This document shows positions 42,489 through 50,951 of a DNA stretch of 64,000 nt, in pieces. The position numbers were made by a program, and so were the translations under genes. Source of the stretch: Casp-actino8 sp044358015 (GTDB lineage Bacteria; Actinomycetota; Acidimicrobiia; Acidimicrobiales; Ilumatobacteraceae); assembly GCA_044358015.1 (NCBI GenBank), contig JBIKOO010000001.1, positions 1 through 64,000 on the forward strand. Direction: 5' to 3'. The notes below the pieces were generated by a model. The model was not told the origin of the DNA. It searched no databases and saw only the letters and a list, made by a program, of their open reading frames with translations. Numbering within the stretch: position 1 is the stretch's first letter; every line of letters starts with the position of its first letter.

Positions 42489-44456
42489 ATGGCCGAGATA
42501 TCAATCACCCTCCCTGACGGATCCCAGCGTGAAGTTGCCGATGATTCAACTGTGCTCACTTTGGCGACATCAATCAGTCGCAACTTAGGCAAAGCAGCTA
42601 TCGCTGGTGTCGTTAATGGTCAGCAAGTTGACCTTTCGCAGTCGTTGAAGCAGGGTGATTCGGTCGAGATCATTACGGTTGATTCAGATCGGGGTCGTCA
42701 TGTGTTGCGTCATTCGACGGCCCATGTCATGGCCCAGGCGGTTTTGAATTTATATCCAGGTGCGAAGTACACCATCGGACCGGCAATTGAAAATGGCTTC
42801 TACTACGACTTCGATTTAGGGGGCCGAGTTTTCACTGAAGATAATTTGGCCGACGTTGAAGCAGAAATGCGCAAGGTCATCACTGCTAATCAACCGTTCG
42901 TACGCGCCGAAATTTCGGTTGTTGAAGCTCTTTCATTGTTTAGTGAGCAGCCATACAAGTGCGAGATCATCGAACGAGTGACCGGAGGATCAGCCGACGG
43001 GACTGACAGCGCCGAAGTAGGTGGCTCGGGAGACTCCGTCAGCATTTATCGCAATACCGACGAGTTCGTTGATCTCTGTCTCGGACCGCACGTTCCAAGC
43101 ACTGGTCGACTTGGACACTTCAAGTTGCAAAAAGTTTCATCGGCTTATTGGCGAGGTAACGAAAAAGGACCAGTCCTCCAACGCATTTACGGAACTGCCT
43201 GGGAGAGTAAATCTGCGCTCGAAGAACACTTGCATCGCCTTGAAGAAGCCGAACGTCGCGACCACCGTCGCTTAGCAGTCGAACTTGACTTGTTATCTTT
43301 CCCAACTGAACTTGGTGGTGGTCTAGCGGTGTGGCATCCCAAGGGGGCCATCGTGCGCAAACTGATGGAGGACTACAGCCGCGCTCGTCACCAGAGTGGG
43401 GGCTATCAATTTGTCTTCACTCCGCACCTGTCAAACGCCACGCTTTTCCAGACTTCTGGCCACCTTGACTTCTACGCCGATGGTATGTATCCGCCCATGG
43501 AAATGGATAACGGCACCTACTATCCCAAGCCCATGAATTGCCCGATGCATTGCCTGATCTTCCGTGGACGTCAGCGCAGTTATCGCGAACTTCCTCTGCG
43601 ACTTTTCGAACTCGGAACTGTTTATCGCTATGAACGCGCTGGGACTTTGCATGGACTCATGCGAATTCGAGGTTTCACCCAAGATGACAGCCACATTTTC
43701 TGTACTCGAGAGCAACTACAAGATGAAATCATCTCACTGCTTGATTTCGTGATGAGCGTTTTGAAGGCCTTCGGGTTTGAAGATTTTTCATTCCACCTGT
43801 CAACTAAAGATCCTGAGAAGTACGTGGGTTCCGATGAGATTTGGGAGTCGGCGACCAATGCATTGTCGACTGCGCTTGAAACTCATGGAGTCGAATACAG
43901 CGTCAAAGAAGGCGACGCCGCCTTTTACGGACCAAAGATTGATATTCATATTCGTGATGCCATTGGTCGCACCTGGCAACTCTCGACTATCCAATGCGAT
44001 TTCAATCTTCCCGAGCGCTTCGATCTTGAATACGTCGCAACCGACGGATCACGTCAACGTCCGATCATGTTGCACCGGGCTCTCTTTGGTTCGGTCGAGC
44101 GCTTCTTCGGAGTTCTCGTTGAGCACTATGCCGGGGCTTTCCCCACATGGCTGAGTCCGGTTCAAGTAAAAATCTTGCCCGTTGCAGAAGCCCACGAAAC
44201 TTACGCGCAAGAAGTCGCCAAAGAATTGTTGGCCTCTGGTATTCGAGTAGAGATCGTTGAAGCAAACGATCAACTTGGCAAACGAATTCGCACCGCAAAA
44301 ATGGAGAAGACTCCTTATGTACTTGTGGTGGGCGATGACGATGTTGCTGCGACAACGGTGGGCGTCAATGCTCGAGGACTCGAAGTTGAACGAGGCGTTG
44401 CCGTATCAGAATTCACTCGCCGCATCACCGAAGAGGTCAGTCACTCAGTGATTTGA
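42489..44456 (+). CDS. thrS: Threonyl-tRNA synthetase
   Basis: 655 residues. A TGS domain (ISITLPDGSQREVADDSTVL) is followed by the editing domain with RHSTAHVMAQAVLNLYPGAK. The class II core has MNCPMHCLIFRGRQRSYRELPLR, RAGTLHGLMRIRGFTQDDSH and PIMLHRALFGSVERF, and then the anticodon-binding domain. The Cys/His zinc ligands of the core are present. It opens a block ordered as in mycobacteria: thrS, HIT protein, pgsA, acyltransferase. It has its own leaderless-type promoter. Confidence 0.96.
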   Translation: MAEISITLPDGSQREVADDSTVLTLATSISRNLGKAAIAGVVNGQQVDLSQSLKQGDSVEIITVDSDRGRHVLRHSTAHVMAQAVLNLYPGAKYTIGPAIENGFYYDFDLGGRVFTEDNLADVEAEMRKVITANQPFVRAEISVVEALSLFSEQPYKCEIIERVTGGSADGTDSAEVGGSGDSVSIYRNTDEFVDLCLGPHVPSTGRLGHFKLQKVSSAYWRGNEKGPVLQRIYGTAWESKSALEEHLHRLEEAERRDHRRLAVELDLLSFPTELGGGLAVWHPKGAIVRKLMEDYSRARHQSGGYQFVFTPHLSNATLFQTSGHLDFYADGMYPPMEMDNGTYYPKPMNCPMHCLIFRGRQRSYRELPLRLFELGTVYRYERAGTLHGLMRIRGFTQDDSHIFCTREQLQDEIISLLDFVMSVLKAFGFEDFSFHLSTKDPEKYVGSDEIWESATNALSTALETHGVEYSVKEGDAAFYGPKIDIHIRDAIGRTWQLSTIQCDFNLPERFDLEYVATDGSRQRPIMLHRALFGSVERFFGVLVEHYAGAFPTWLSPVQVKILPVAEAHETYAQEVAKELLASGIRVEIVEANDQLGKRIRTAKMEKTPYVLVVGDDDVAATTVGVNARGLEVERGVAVSEFTRRITEEVSHSVI

Positions 44457-44483
44457 GTGACTGTCGACGAAGATTGATGCACA

Positions 44484-45011
44484 ATGACGATTGACGCGTT
44501 ATGGACTGGATGGCGCAGCCAGTACCTGTCGTCACTTCCGAATCCGTTTGAAGGTTCACATTCATCGGGAAGCAGTATCTTTACGCAGATTCTTGAATCA
44601 GGTCTGACCGATGAAGAAACCTATATCGTTTATCGCGGCGAGAATGTCTTCGCAATTCTCAATGCCTATCCCTATGCGGTGGGACACCTCATGGTTTTAC
44701 CGGTACGTCAAATCGCCAATTTGGCCGATCTAACACCGCACGAAAGTACTGAGTTGTGGTCAACCGTCACGGCGGCTAGTGAAGTGTTAAAAAGCGAGTA
44801 CAGCCCCCACGGGCTCAACGTCGGTATCAATCTTGGGCCCGCAGCAGGGGGCAGCGTCAGCGAGCACCTGCATGTCCACATTGTTCCTCGTTGGCGTGGA
44901 GACGCTAATTTCATGACTTCTGTCGCAAATGCCAAGACAATTTCTGAACCTCTCAACGAAACCGCCTCCCGAATCCGCCGTGCGTGGACGAAGTATGGAT
45001 CTTCGTCGTAA
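44484..45011 (+). CDS. HIT family protein (diadenosine tetraphosphate phosphorylase-like)
   Basis: 175 residues. The histidine triad is HLHVHIVPRWRGD, preceded by NAYPYAVGHLMVLPVRQIANL and LNVGINLGPAAGGSVSEHLH, close to the actinobacterial Ap4A phosphorylase group (the mycobacterial gene between thrS and pgsA1). It probably degrades dinucleoside polyphosphates formed by aminoacyl-tRNA synthetases, which fits its place 27 bases after thrS. The start ATG 44484 has no strong ribosome site. Confidence 0.89.
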   Translation: MTIDALWTGWRSQYLSSLPNPFEGSHSSGSSIFTQILESGLTDEETYIVYRGENVFAILNAYPYAVGHLMVLPVRQIANLADLTPHESTELWSTVTAASEVLKSEYSPHGLNVGINLGPAAGGSVSEHLHVHIVPRWRGDANFMTSVANAKTISEPLNETASRIRRAWTKYGSSS

Positions 45012-45038
45012 AGTTCCTCTCAACTATTGGAGATCAAG

Positions 45039-45554
45039 ATGCCTCAACAAGAAGCGCCTCAACACGACTCAACAGACGCAAATGACATTCGCGATCAGTT
45101 GCCAACCGACCTCAATGCGTCTGAGTTCGTCGGTGTCTACAAGTTTCCCGACAACAGTCGTCGGCGAATTCCTGGATACATCTACCTTGGACTTGGCGTC
45201 GCCATCATTGCGCTAGTGGTTGTCGTTGGCAGTGACGGTCCTTTCATCAATTCGGGTTTGTTGACCGGAGGAGTCGTGCTGTCTCTATTCGGTCTGCTGT
45301 GTCTCACTTCCGGATGGCGAATGACGATCGATGAACAAGAAGCCCTTGCAGCTGCCAGTGAGGCGGTTGGCTTTGCCGTTGGCCACGCTTCAGCACAGCA
45401 GGTGTGGCGTGGTTTTCGCAGTCGACCAACGTGGCGAGTTTTGTGTTACTCAAATGAAGATCCACCGACGCGGCGCGGCTTGGTGCTGGTTGATGCGGTA
45501 AATGGCAAGGTTGTTGAACACTTAACGCAAGAAAACCTCGAAGATTGGTCATAA
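45039..45554 (+). CDS. Two-helix membrane protein of unknown function in the thrS-pgsA locus
   Basis: 171 residues from ATG 45039, with GGAG six bases upstream. An N-terminal polar region is followed by a membrane hairpin (about residues 48-63 and 69-88: GYIYLGLGVAIIALVVVVG, then GLLTGGVVLSLFGLLCLTSGW). The cytosolic-type C-terminal domain has WRGFRSRPTWRVLCYSNED and GLVLVDAVNGKVVEHLTQEN. I do not recognise the family. Its place between HIT and pgsA, where mycobacteria have no such gene as I recall, hints at an envelope-lipid role. Confidence 0.7.
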   Translation: MPQQEAPQHDSTDANDIRDQLPTDLNASEFVGVYKFPDNSRRRIPGYIYLGLGVAIIALVVVVGSDGPFINSGLLTGGVVLSLFGLLCLTSGWRMTIDEQEALAAASEAVGFAVGHASAQQVWRGFRSRPTWRVLCYSNEDPPTRRGLVLVDAVNGKVVEHLTQENLEDWS

Positions 45555-45612
45555 TCACTCACTTTGACCGGGCAATTAGTGGCGTATGCCATCCCTCAGC
45601 CCCTGTTTTTCG

Positions 45613-45618
45613 TAGACT
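45613..45618 (+). promoter_or_regulatory. Predicted -10 box of pgsA
   Basis: TAGACT, 6 bases, ATG 45625. Confidence 0.5.
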
Positions 45619-45624
45619 GTTTTA

Positions 45625-46311
45625 ATGTTTGACGGCCACTTTCGAAACACTGTTGACCGAGCGGTGAAACCCCTCGGCGATACATTGCGTCGAACAAAAA
45701 TCACCCCCGACCATTTGACGATTGCGGGAATGCTGATTGCTTGTGGCGCCGCTGTCGCCATCGGAGCTGGCTATCTGTCGCTTGGGTTGTTGCTCGTCAT
45801 CCTCGCGGCCTTACCTGACCTCCTTGATGGGGCGCTCGCCAAAGCCTCCAATACCTCAAGTCAGCGCGGGGCTTTTTTTGACTCAGTAGTTGATCGGGTG
45901 ACTGACGCTCTCTTGTTTGGTGGTGTGGCGTGGTACTTCGCTTCCAACGAATCACCCCATCTCGCAATTTTGCCCTTTGCAGTTTCGGGTATGAGCTCAG
46001 TCATTTCATACGAGCGCGCGAAAGCAGAATCACTCGGACTGTCAGCCAAAGGCGGCTTGATGGAACGTGCCGAGCGCATCATCTGTTTGTGTCTTGGTTT
46101 GTTGTTCCCACCTTTATTGATTCCGATCATGTGGATAATGTTGGTCCTGACAACGGTCACTGCTGTTCAACGATTTATCAAAGTTTGGCAACAAGCTGCC
46201 GTCGCCCCAATCACCGCTGCTCGAATTGAGTTACGACGCACGCGTCGCCAGAGTCGTCGTTCAGCCATCGCGTCACGCCGCCCCAGACCGACTTCACGTC
46301 GTTCGTCGTAA
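45625..46311 (+). CDS. pgsA: CDP-alcohol phosphatidyltransferase, probable phosphatidylinositol phosphate synthase
   Basis: 228-residue membrane enzyme. The CDP-alcohol motif is visible as LLDGALAKASNTSSQRGAFF followed by DSVVD, with all four aspartates; the usual Arg of the DGxxAR part is Lys here. Several hydrophobic helices surround it and the C-terminal 35 residues are strongly basic. By locus (thrS-HIT-X-pgsA-acyltransferase) it matches mycobacterial PgsA1, which joins CDP-diacylglycerol and inositol phosphate. The substrate is inferred from the context, not proven. Confidence 0.85.
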   Translation: MFDGHFRNTVDRAVKPLGDTLRRTKITPDHLTIAGMLIACGAAVAIGAGYLSLGLLLVILAALPDLLDGALAKASNTSSQRGAFFDSVVDRVTDALLFGGVAWYFASNESPHLAILPFAVSGMSSVISYERAKAESLGLSAKGGLMERAERIICLCLGLLFPPLLIPIMWIMLVLTTVTAVQRFIKVWQQAAVAPITAARIELRRTRRQSRRSAIASRRPRPTSRRSS

Positions 46312-46331
46312 CTGGCTCGCACCTATTCCAT

Positions 46332-47297
46332 ATGGCTCCCTCGGCCCGTCAAGAAATTAGTGACACACTCGTCGTCGGCAGTTACAAGCTTGGCTCACTG
46401 TTATCTAAAGGAGTGCCAGGGTTTCTATCGGGGACGATGGGTTCAGTGGTTGGTCTGCCGGCGGCACTTGGAATGCGCGATAAGCGCAAGATGGTCGAAA
46501 GGCACATGCGACGCGTTCGGCCTAACGCGTCAAGTATTGAAATACGTCGTCTCACACAGCAGGTCTTTGACAGTTACGCCCGCTACTACCTTGAAAGTTT
46601 TCGTTTACCGACCTTGACTAACGCTCAAGTAGCAGCCTCATTGACGGTTGAGGGTTACTACGAAAATATGCTGCCGGCACTCGATCGTGGCAAGGGTGTC
46701 ATTCTGGCACTTCCACATTTAGGTGGCTGGGAGTGGGCCGGGCGCTGGGCCGCTGACCTCGGAAACAAAATGACGGTCGTGGTCGAACCGATTCAGCCCC
46801 CTGAACTCTTTGAATGGTTTGCCGACCTTCGTCGTAAATTTGGCATGACTGTCATTCCCCTTGGACCCGACACCGGTCCAGCAGTGCTGAAGTCATTGCG
46901 CAACAATGAGGTTCTGTGCCTGTTATGCGATCGTGACATTACGGGCGGCGGTATTGAGGTTGAATTTTTCGGCGAACGCACTAAGTTGCCGGCCGGACCT
47001 GCGACCTTGGCTCTCCGTACTGGTGCGGCATTGCTACCCACCGCTGCGTATTTCACTGATCGGGGAGTCGGACACCATGGTGTGATCGGAGCACCCATGA
47101 ATTGTGAACGCCACGGCAAACTTCGCGAAGATGTGCAGCGTATTACGCAGGATTTGGCCTACGAGCTTGAAACTTTGATTCGTCGGGCCCCTGAACAGTG
47201 GCACCTCCTTCAACCGAATTGGCCAAGCGATCCTGGATACGGCGATGATCATCTACGTAATCACGATCATGATTCAAGCCCAACAGACCCATCTTGA
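46332..47297 (+). CDS. LpxL/PatA-like acyltransferase, probable phosphatidylinositol mannoside acyltransferase
   Basis: 321 residues of the lysophospholipid acyltransferase-like (LABLAT) family. The catalytic segment is ILALPHLGGWEWAG, with the His-x4-Glu of the family. The second block is DRDITGGGIEVEFFGERTKL and the closing block QWHLLQPNWPSD. It directly follows pgsA (20 bases), as PatA does in mycobacteria, where it acylates mannose on PIM. No signal peptide is seen, and a hydrophobic patch near residues 20-50 may anchor it to the membrane. The gene ends with a His/Asp-rich tail. Confidence 0.86.
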   Translation: MAPSARQEISDTLVVGSYKLGSLLSKGVPGFLSGTMGSVVGLPAALGMRDKRKMVERHMRRVRPNASSIEIRRLTQQVFDSYARYYLESFRLPTLTNAQVAASLTVEGYYENMLPALDRGKGVILALPHLGGWEWAGRWAADLGNKMTVVVEPIQPPELFEWFADLRRKFGMTVIPLGPDTGPAVLKSLRNNEVLCLLCDRDITGGGIEVEFFGERTKLPAGPATLALRTGAALLPTAAYFTDRGVGHHGVIGAPMNCERHGKLREDVQRITQDLAYELETLIRRAPEQWHLLQPNWPSDPGYGDDHLRNHDHDSSPTDPS

Positions 47298-47373
47298 TGT
47301 AAAAGTGGTCGGACATAGACGATCACAGCCAATTTCTTGGCCGATCAATTCATCATTTCAGCACCTGAAGCCG

Positions 47374-47379
47374 TAGTCT
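47374..47379 (+). promoter_or_regulatory. Predicted -10 box of the lipoprotein-MacAB-like operon
   Basis: TAGTCT, 6 bases, GTG 47386. Confidence 0.5.
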
Positions 47380-47385
47380 CGCAGG

Positions 47386-48060
47386 GTGAAGTTGAGCGGG
47401 GGTTCTTCAGTCCTGACTGGATTAGGCGTTTCAGTTCTTTTGCTGTCGGCCTGTGGATCGGCAAGTCAAACCACAACTGTGGTTCGTGACGTAGATGCAA
47501 TTCAAGTCATGACTCCCGAAGAAGTCACCGCCATGCGCTCTACTTTGGTTCCAGCGCTTGAATCATCGGTGGACGCATCTGAAAGTTCATTGGCTCCGGG
47601 AGACACGACTTCTGACACGATTCCTCTCAATCAAGACAATCGCCCGCCAGAGCTGAAACTGTTTGACGCATACTCTGAATTTTCGGGATGTATCAAAGAT
47701 GCGGGGGAAACAATTCGAGGAGATTTGCAGGACCCGAATAACCCTGCTTACCAAGACCCCGCATATCTGGAGGTCATTCAAAAGTGTGCCGCCCGTAGCG
47801 ACATCATCAATGTCCTTCGGGAAGTCGGTACCACCCGAGCCAATCTCGAACCAGACGAAATCAAAACTCGCAATGAGGGCTTTGTTCTTCTTGCAGACTG
47901 CCTGAAGAAAAAGGGTTGGAAGATTGAAACTTCAATTGACTCTGCTGGACTCATTAACCCAACACAGTTTCAAAGTGCAGACGGCGATTTGAACCAACGT
48001 GATTTAGATCAATGCCTGACAGAGACTGGCATCAACGACGCCATTGAAAACGGAGCCTAA
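47386..48060 (+). CDS. Predicted lipoprotein of unknown function, first gene of an ABC export cassette
   Basis: 224 residues from GTG 47386. The signal peptide ends in a lipobox LLSAC (Cys about residue 23). The mature part is polar, with four Cys (SGCIKDAG, QKCAARS, ADCLKKKG, DQCLTETG) that could form two disulfides. Acidic and helical; family not recognised. Its TAA is followed immediately by the ATG of the membrane-fusion gene, so it should be part of the same exporter, perhaps as an outer accessory. Confidence 0.72.
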   Translation: MKLSGGSSVLTGLGVSVLLLSACGSASQTTTVVRDVDAIQVMTPEEVTAMRSTLVPALESSVDASESSLAPGDTTSDTIPLNQDNRPPELKLFDAYSEFSGCIKDAGETIRGDLQDPNNPAYQDPAYLEVIQKCAARSDIINVLREVGTTRANLEPDEIKTRNEGFVLLADCLKKKGWKIETSIDSAGLINPTQFQSADGDLNQRDLDQCLTETGINDAIENGA

Positions 48061-50202
48061 ATGTCCAATATCAAAAAGATTTCACTAGTCGTCGGTCTCG
48101 TGGCCATCGTCGGAGTTGCAGTTTTCATTGGTCGGCAGTCCGGTGGAACATCCACCAACAATGCATTGTTGATCACTCCACGTGCTGTTGAACGTCGTGA
48201 TCTCTCCGATGTTCTTACAGTTACCGGCGAAGTACGTCGCGATGAAACCAAGAAGATCAACTCAGCAGTCGACGGCAAGGTCAGTCAGATCAACGTTGAA
48301 GACGGCGACACCGTCGAAATCGGTGATGGAGTTTTTGCACTAGATGGACGGACTGCTGTCGCGGTTCCTGGGGAGTTTTCGTTTTATCGTGAGTTGAACG
48401 TTGGCAGTGTCGGACCAGATGTTCTTCAACTTGAAACGATTCTTAATGATGGTGGTTACGCAATTCAGTCCATTGACACACTGTTCACAGAAGAAACTCG
48501 TATCGCTTTGGCTGAATGGCAGTTTGATCGGGGCTACAGCGGTTCGAGTAACGAAAACGATGAGACCATCACTGTGTCGCTGGCACCAAACAGCGCTGCT
48601 TACTCGGTAGGCCGATCGAACACAGCCGCCTTTATCGTCACTCCATCGGTACCGACCTCAAGCGGTTCCAGTTTGCGTCCGACAGTACAAAAACCAACCT
48701 TGAATATTTCGGTTGACAACGAGACGGTGGTCGAAGGTGGATCGGTCACGTTCACCATTACTTCTGATGTCGCTCCTACTTCAGACTTAACGATCGCATT
48801 AAATTCCGGCGGCAGCGCCACGCCAGGTGACGACCCGGCCAACGATGACGATTACGACCGTATCTTGGGCAGTGCAATCATTCGAGCAGGAGAACTTTCG
48901 ACATCGTTTACGTCAAAGATTTTCGTTGACAACACGATTGAAGATGAGGAAGACATCACGGTCGCAATGACCACGCAATTCGGCAACGACCCGACATATG
49001 TGCTTGGCAATACGAACCAACTGCGAGTAGTGATTCCGGCGAATGGATCAGAACTTCGTCCACTTCTGACGGTAAAGGCCAGTAGCGAGACGATTAACGA
49101 AGGTTCAACTGTGACCTTCACCGTTCGAACTTCGGTTAAGTCAAATCGCGACATTAAGTTCAATGTGACATTGTCGGGCAGTGCGAGTCAAGACGTTGAC
49201 TTCTTGACACCGAACACCGACACCTACTCGATTAACGCCGGCGCATACAGCGTCGACGTACCAATTCAAATTCGGCGTGATGACACTGTTGAATCTGATG
49301 AGGACTTGACATTTACCGTTACCTCAGATCTTCCACCATCAGGCAAAACCGATCGCTACTACCTGGGCGATGTTGTGACTGCTCGAGTAACCATCGAGAG
49401 CGGTGATTTACCTGAATTGACTCTCGTTGGGGGAGGAACAGTAGGCGAAGGCCGAACTGGTTCGTTCCGCATTGTTGCTGACGCGCCAGTCACAGAGGAC
49501 ACATCAGTGAACTATCAATTGTCTGGTACAGCGCAAAACGGTGCAGACTACAAAGCACTTAGCGGAACAGTTATTTTGAAGGCTGGATCAAGCAGCATCA
49601 CAGTTCCGATCAACGTCATCAACGATGACGTCGTATTCAAGCCGTCCGACATGCTGGTCGCTGACTGGCCAGCGCGTATCGGCAAGGTTGAGGTTGATGA
49701 AGGCGAGTTTGTCCTTCAGGGAAATGTTGTTCTCAGTCTGACCGAACCACAGTTCACAATCACGATGAAGGTCAGCCCAACCGATCGCGCTGAACTCGAA
49801 GTTGGACAAGCTGTTTCAGTTGATCTCAAAGTTGGCGGTCAAATACTTCCAGGAACAATATCTGAACTTGGTGATAGCGCAGCTGTCGGCTCCGCTGGCG
49901 AAGAATTGTACGAAGGAACAATTACTGTTTCAGGAGAATTCAGTGCCGTTGACGGAGCGACAGTCTCGATCGACGTCACTCTTGACGAGGCACTGCAAGT
50001 CCTCGCTGTTCCCGTTGCGGCTGTTCTACGTTCTGCCGATGGTGATGAAGTGCGAATCGTTAATGATGCCGGCACCATCACCCGCGTCAAAGTAACGATC
50101 GGTTTGATCGATGGCGAATGGGTTGAGATCGAAGATGGTCTCAACGGTGACGAACTCGTCGTCGTCGATATTGCTTCGGGCGATGTCGCCTCAGCGGCAT
50201 AA
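48061..50202 (+). CDS. HlyD/MacA-type membrane-fusion protein with a peptidoglycan-binding-like domain and Calx-beta repeats
   Basis: 713 residues. One membrane anchor at 7-24 is followed by the first half of a barrel-sandwich domain (about 40-106). Residues 107-160 look like a PG_binding_1 domain (LNVGSVGPDVLQLETILNDG). Then come about three Calx-beta-like beta repeats at 210-327, 335-447 and 450-525, with INEGSTVTFTV- and VEGGSVTFTI-type starts and acidic DDTVESDEDLTF-type loops. The second half of the sandwich, beta-barrel and membrane-proximal domain run from 530 to 713 (IGKVEVDEGEFVLQG, ILPGTISELGD). It should link the MacB-like ABC pump to the cell wall. The inserted repeats may bind calcium. 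Confidence 0.82.
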   Translation: MSNIKKISLVVGLVAIVGVAVFIGRQSGGTSTNNALLITPRAVERRDLSDVLTVTGEVRRDETKKINSAVDGKVSQINVEDGDTVEIGDGVFALDGRTAVAVPGEFSFYRELNVGSVGPDVLQLETILNDGGYAIQSIDTLFTEETRIALAEWQFDRGYSGSSNENDETITVSLAPNSAAYSVGRSNTAAFIVTPSVPTSSGSSLRPTVQKPTLNISVDNETVVEGGSVTFTITSDVAPTSDLTIALNSGGSATPGDDPANDDDYDRILGSAIIRAGELSTSFTSKIFVDNTIEDEEDITVAMTTQFGNDPTYVLGNTNQLRVVIPANGSELRPLLTVKASSETINEGSTVTFTVRTSVKSNRDIKFNVTLSGSASQDVDFLTPNTDTYSINAGAYSVDVPIQIRRDDTVESDEDLTFTVTSDLPPSGKTDRYYLGDVVTARVTIESGDLPELTLVGGGTVGEGRTGSFRIVADAPVTEDTSVNYQLSGTAQNGADYKALSGTVILKAGSSSITVPINVINDDVVFKPSDMLVADWPARIGKVEVDEGEFVLQGNVVLSLTEPQFTITMKVSPTDRAELEVGQAVSVDLKVGGQILPGTISELGDSAAVGSAGEELYEGTITVSGEFSAVDGATVSIDVTLDEALQVLAVPVAAVLRSADGDEVRIVNDAGTITRVKVTIGLIDGEWVEIEDGLNGDELVVVDIASGDVASAA

Positions 50203-50228
50203 AGCAAGATTGACGAGACCCTTTTGCC

Positions 50229-50951
50229 ATGAACACATCAACTTCGGCGCATTCGTCAGATCTTCCGATCTTGATGGAACTGAGTCATGTTTCTCGGGTA
50301 TACGGATCTGGAGAAGCCGCAGTCTGGGCATTGCGTGATGTGTCATTGATCATCCGCGCCGGTGACTTCGTCTCAATCGTCGGTCCATCGGGTTCAGGAA
50401 AATCAACGATGCTCGGACTTCTCGGGTGCCTCGATGTTCCTACCGAAGGCACAATCACTGTTGGCGATGAAGAAGTCACGCGACTCGCTGATGCCGCACG
50501 AACCCGAGTTCGTGGAAAAAGTATCGGATTTGTTTTCCAGCAATTTCATTTAATCCCACACCTCGATGCTCTCGGGAATGTTGAAACCGCTCTCTTGTAT
50601 CGTTCGCTGAAACCTGCCGAGAGACGCGAACGTGCCATGGCATCGCTAGAGCGCGTTGGTCTAGGGCGACGCGCTGACCATCGACCCGTTCAACTTTCAG
50701 GCGGCGAACAACAGCGCGTTGCTCTTGCTCGCGCGCTCGTGACCGAACCGAAAATTCTTCTGGCCGACGAACCCACAGGTGCTCTTGATACTAAAAATGC
50801 CGCCAACGTGATGGAAATTTTGTCAGGTCTTCGCTCTTCTGAGCGCGCAGTCGTCATCGTGACTCACGATACAAATATCGCGAATTCGGCAGCACGAAAA
50901 GTATCAATGCTCGACGGCGGAATCGTGTCCGATGAGGCGTTGCGGTCGTGA
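50229..50951 (+). CDS. ABC transporter ATP-binding protein, MacB/LolD-like
   Basis: 240 residues. Walker A GPSGSGKST, Q-loop IGFVFQQFHLIPHL, signature LSGGEQQRVALARAL, Walker B ILLADEPTGALDT and H-loop VIVTHD are all present, in the LolD/MacB/FtsE-like branch. It overlaps the permease start by four bases (GTGA) and follows the membrane-fusion gene by 26 bases. It should power export or mechanotransmission across the envelope and not import. Confidence 0.92.
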   Translation: MNTSTSAHSSDLPILMELSHVSRVYGSGEAAVWALRDVSLIIRAGDFVSIVGPSGSGKSTMLGLLGCLDVPTEGTITVGDEEVTRLADAARTRVRGKSIGFVFQQFHLIPHLDALGNVETALLYRSLKPAERRERAMASLERVGLGRRADHRPVQLSGGEQQRVALARALVTEPKILLADEPTGALDTKNAANVMEILSGLRSSERAVVIVTHDTNIANSAARKVSMLDGGIVSDEALRS

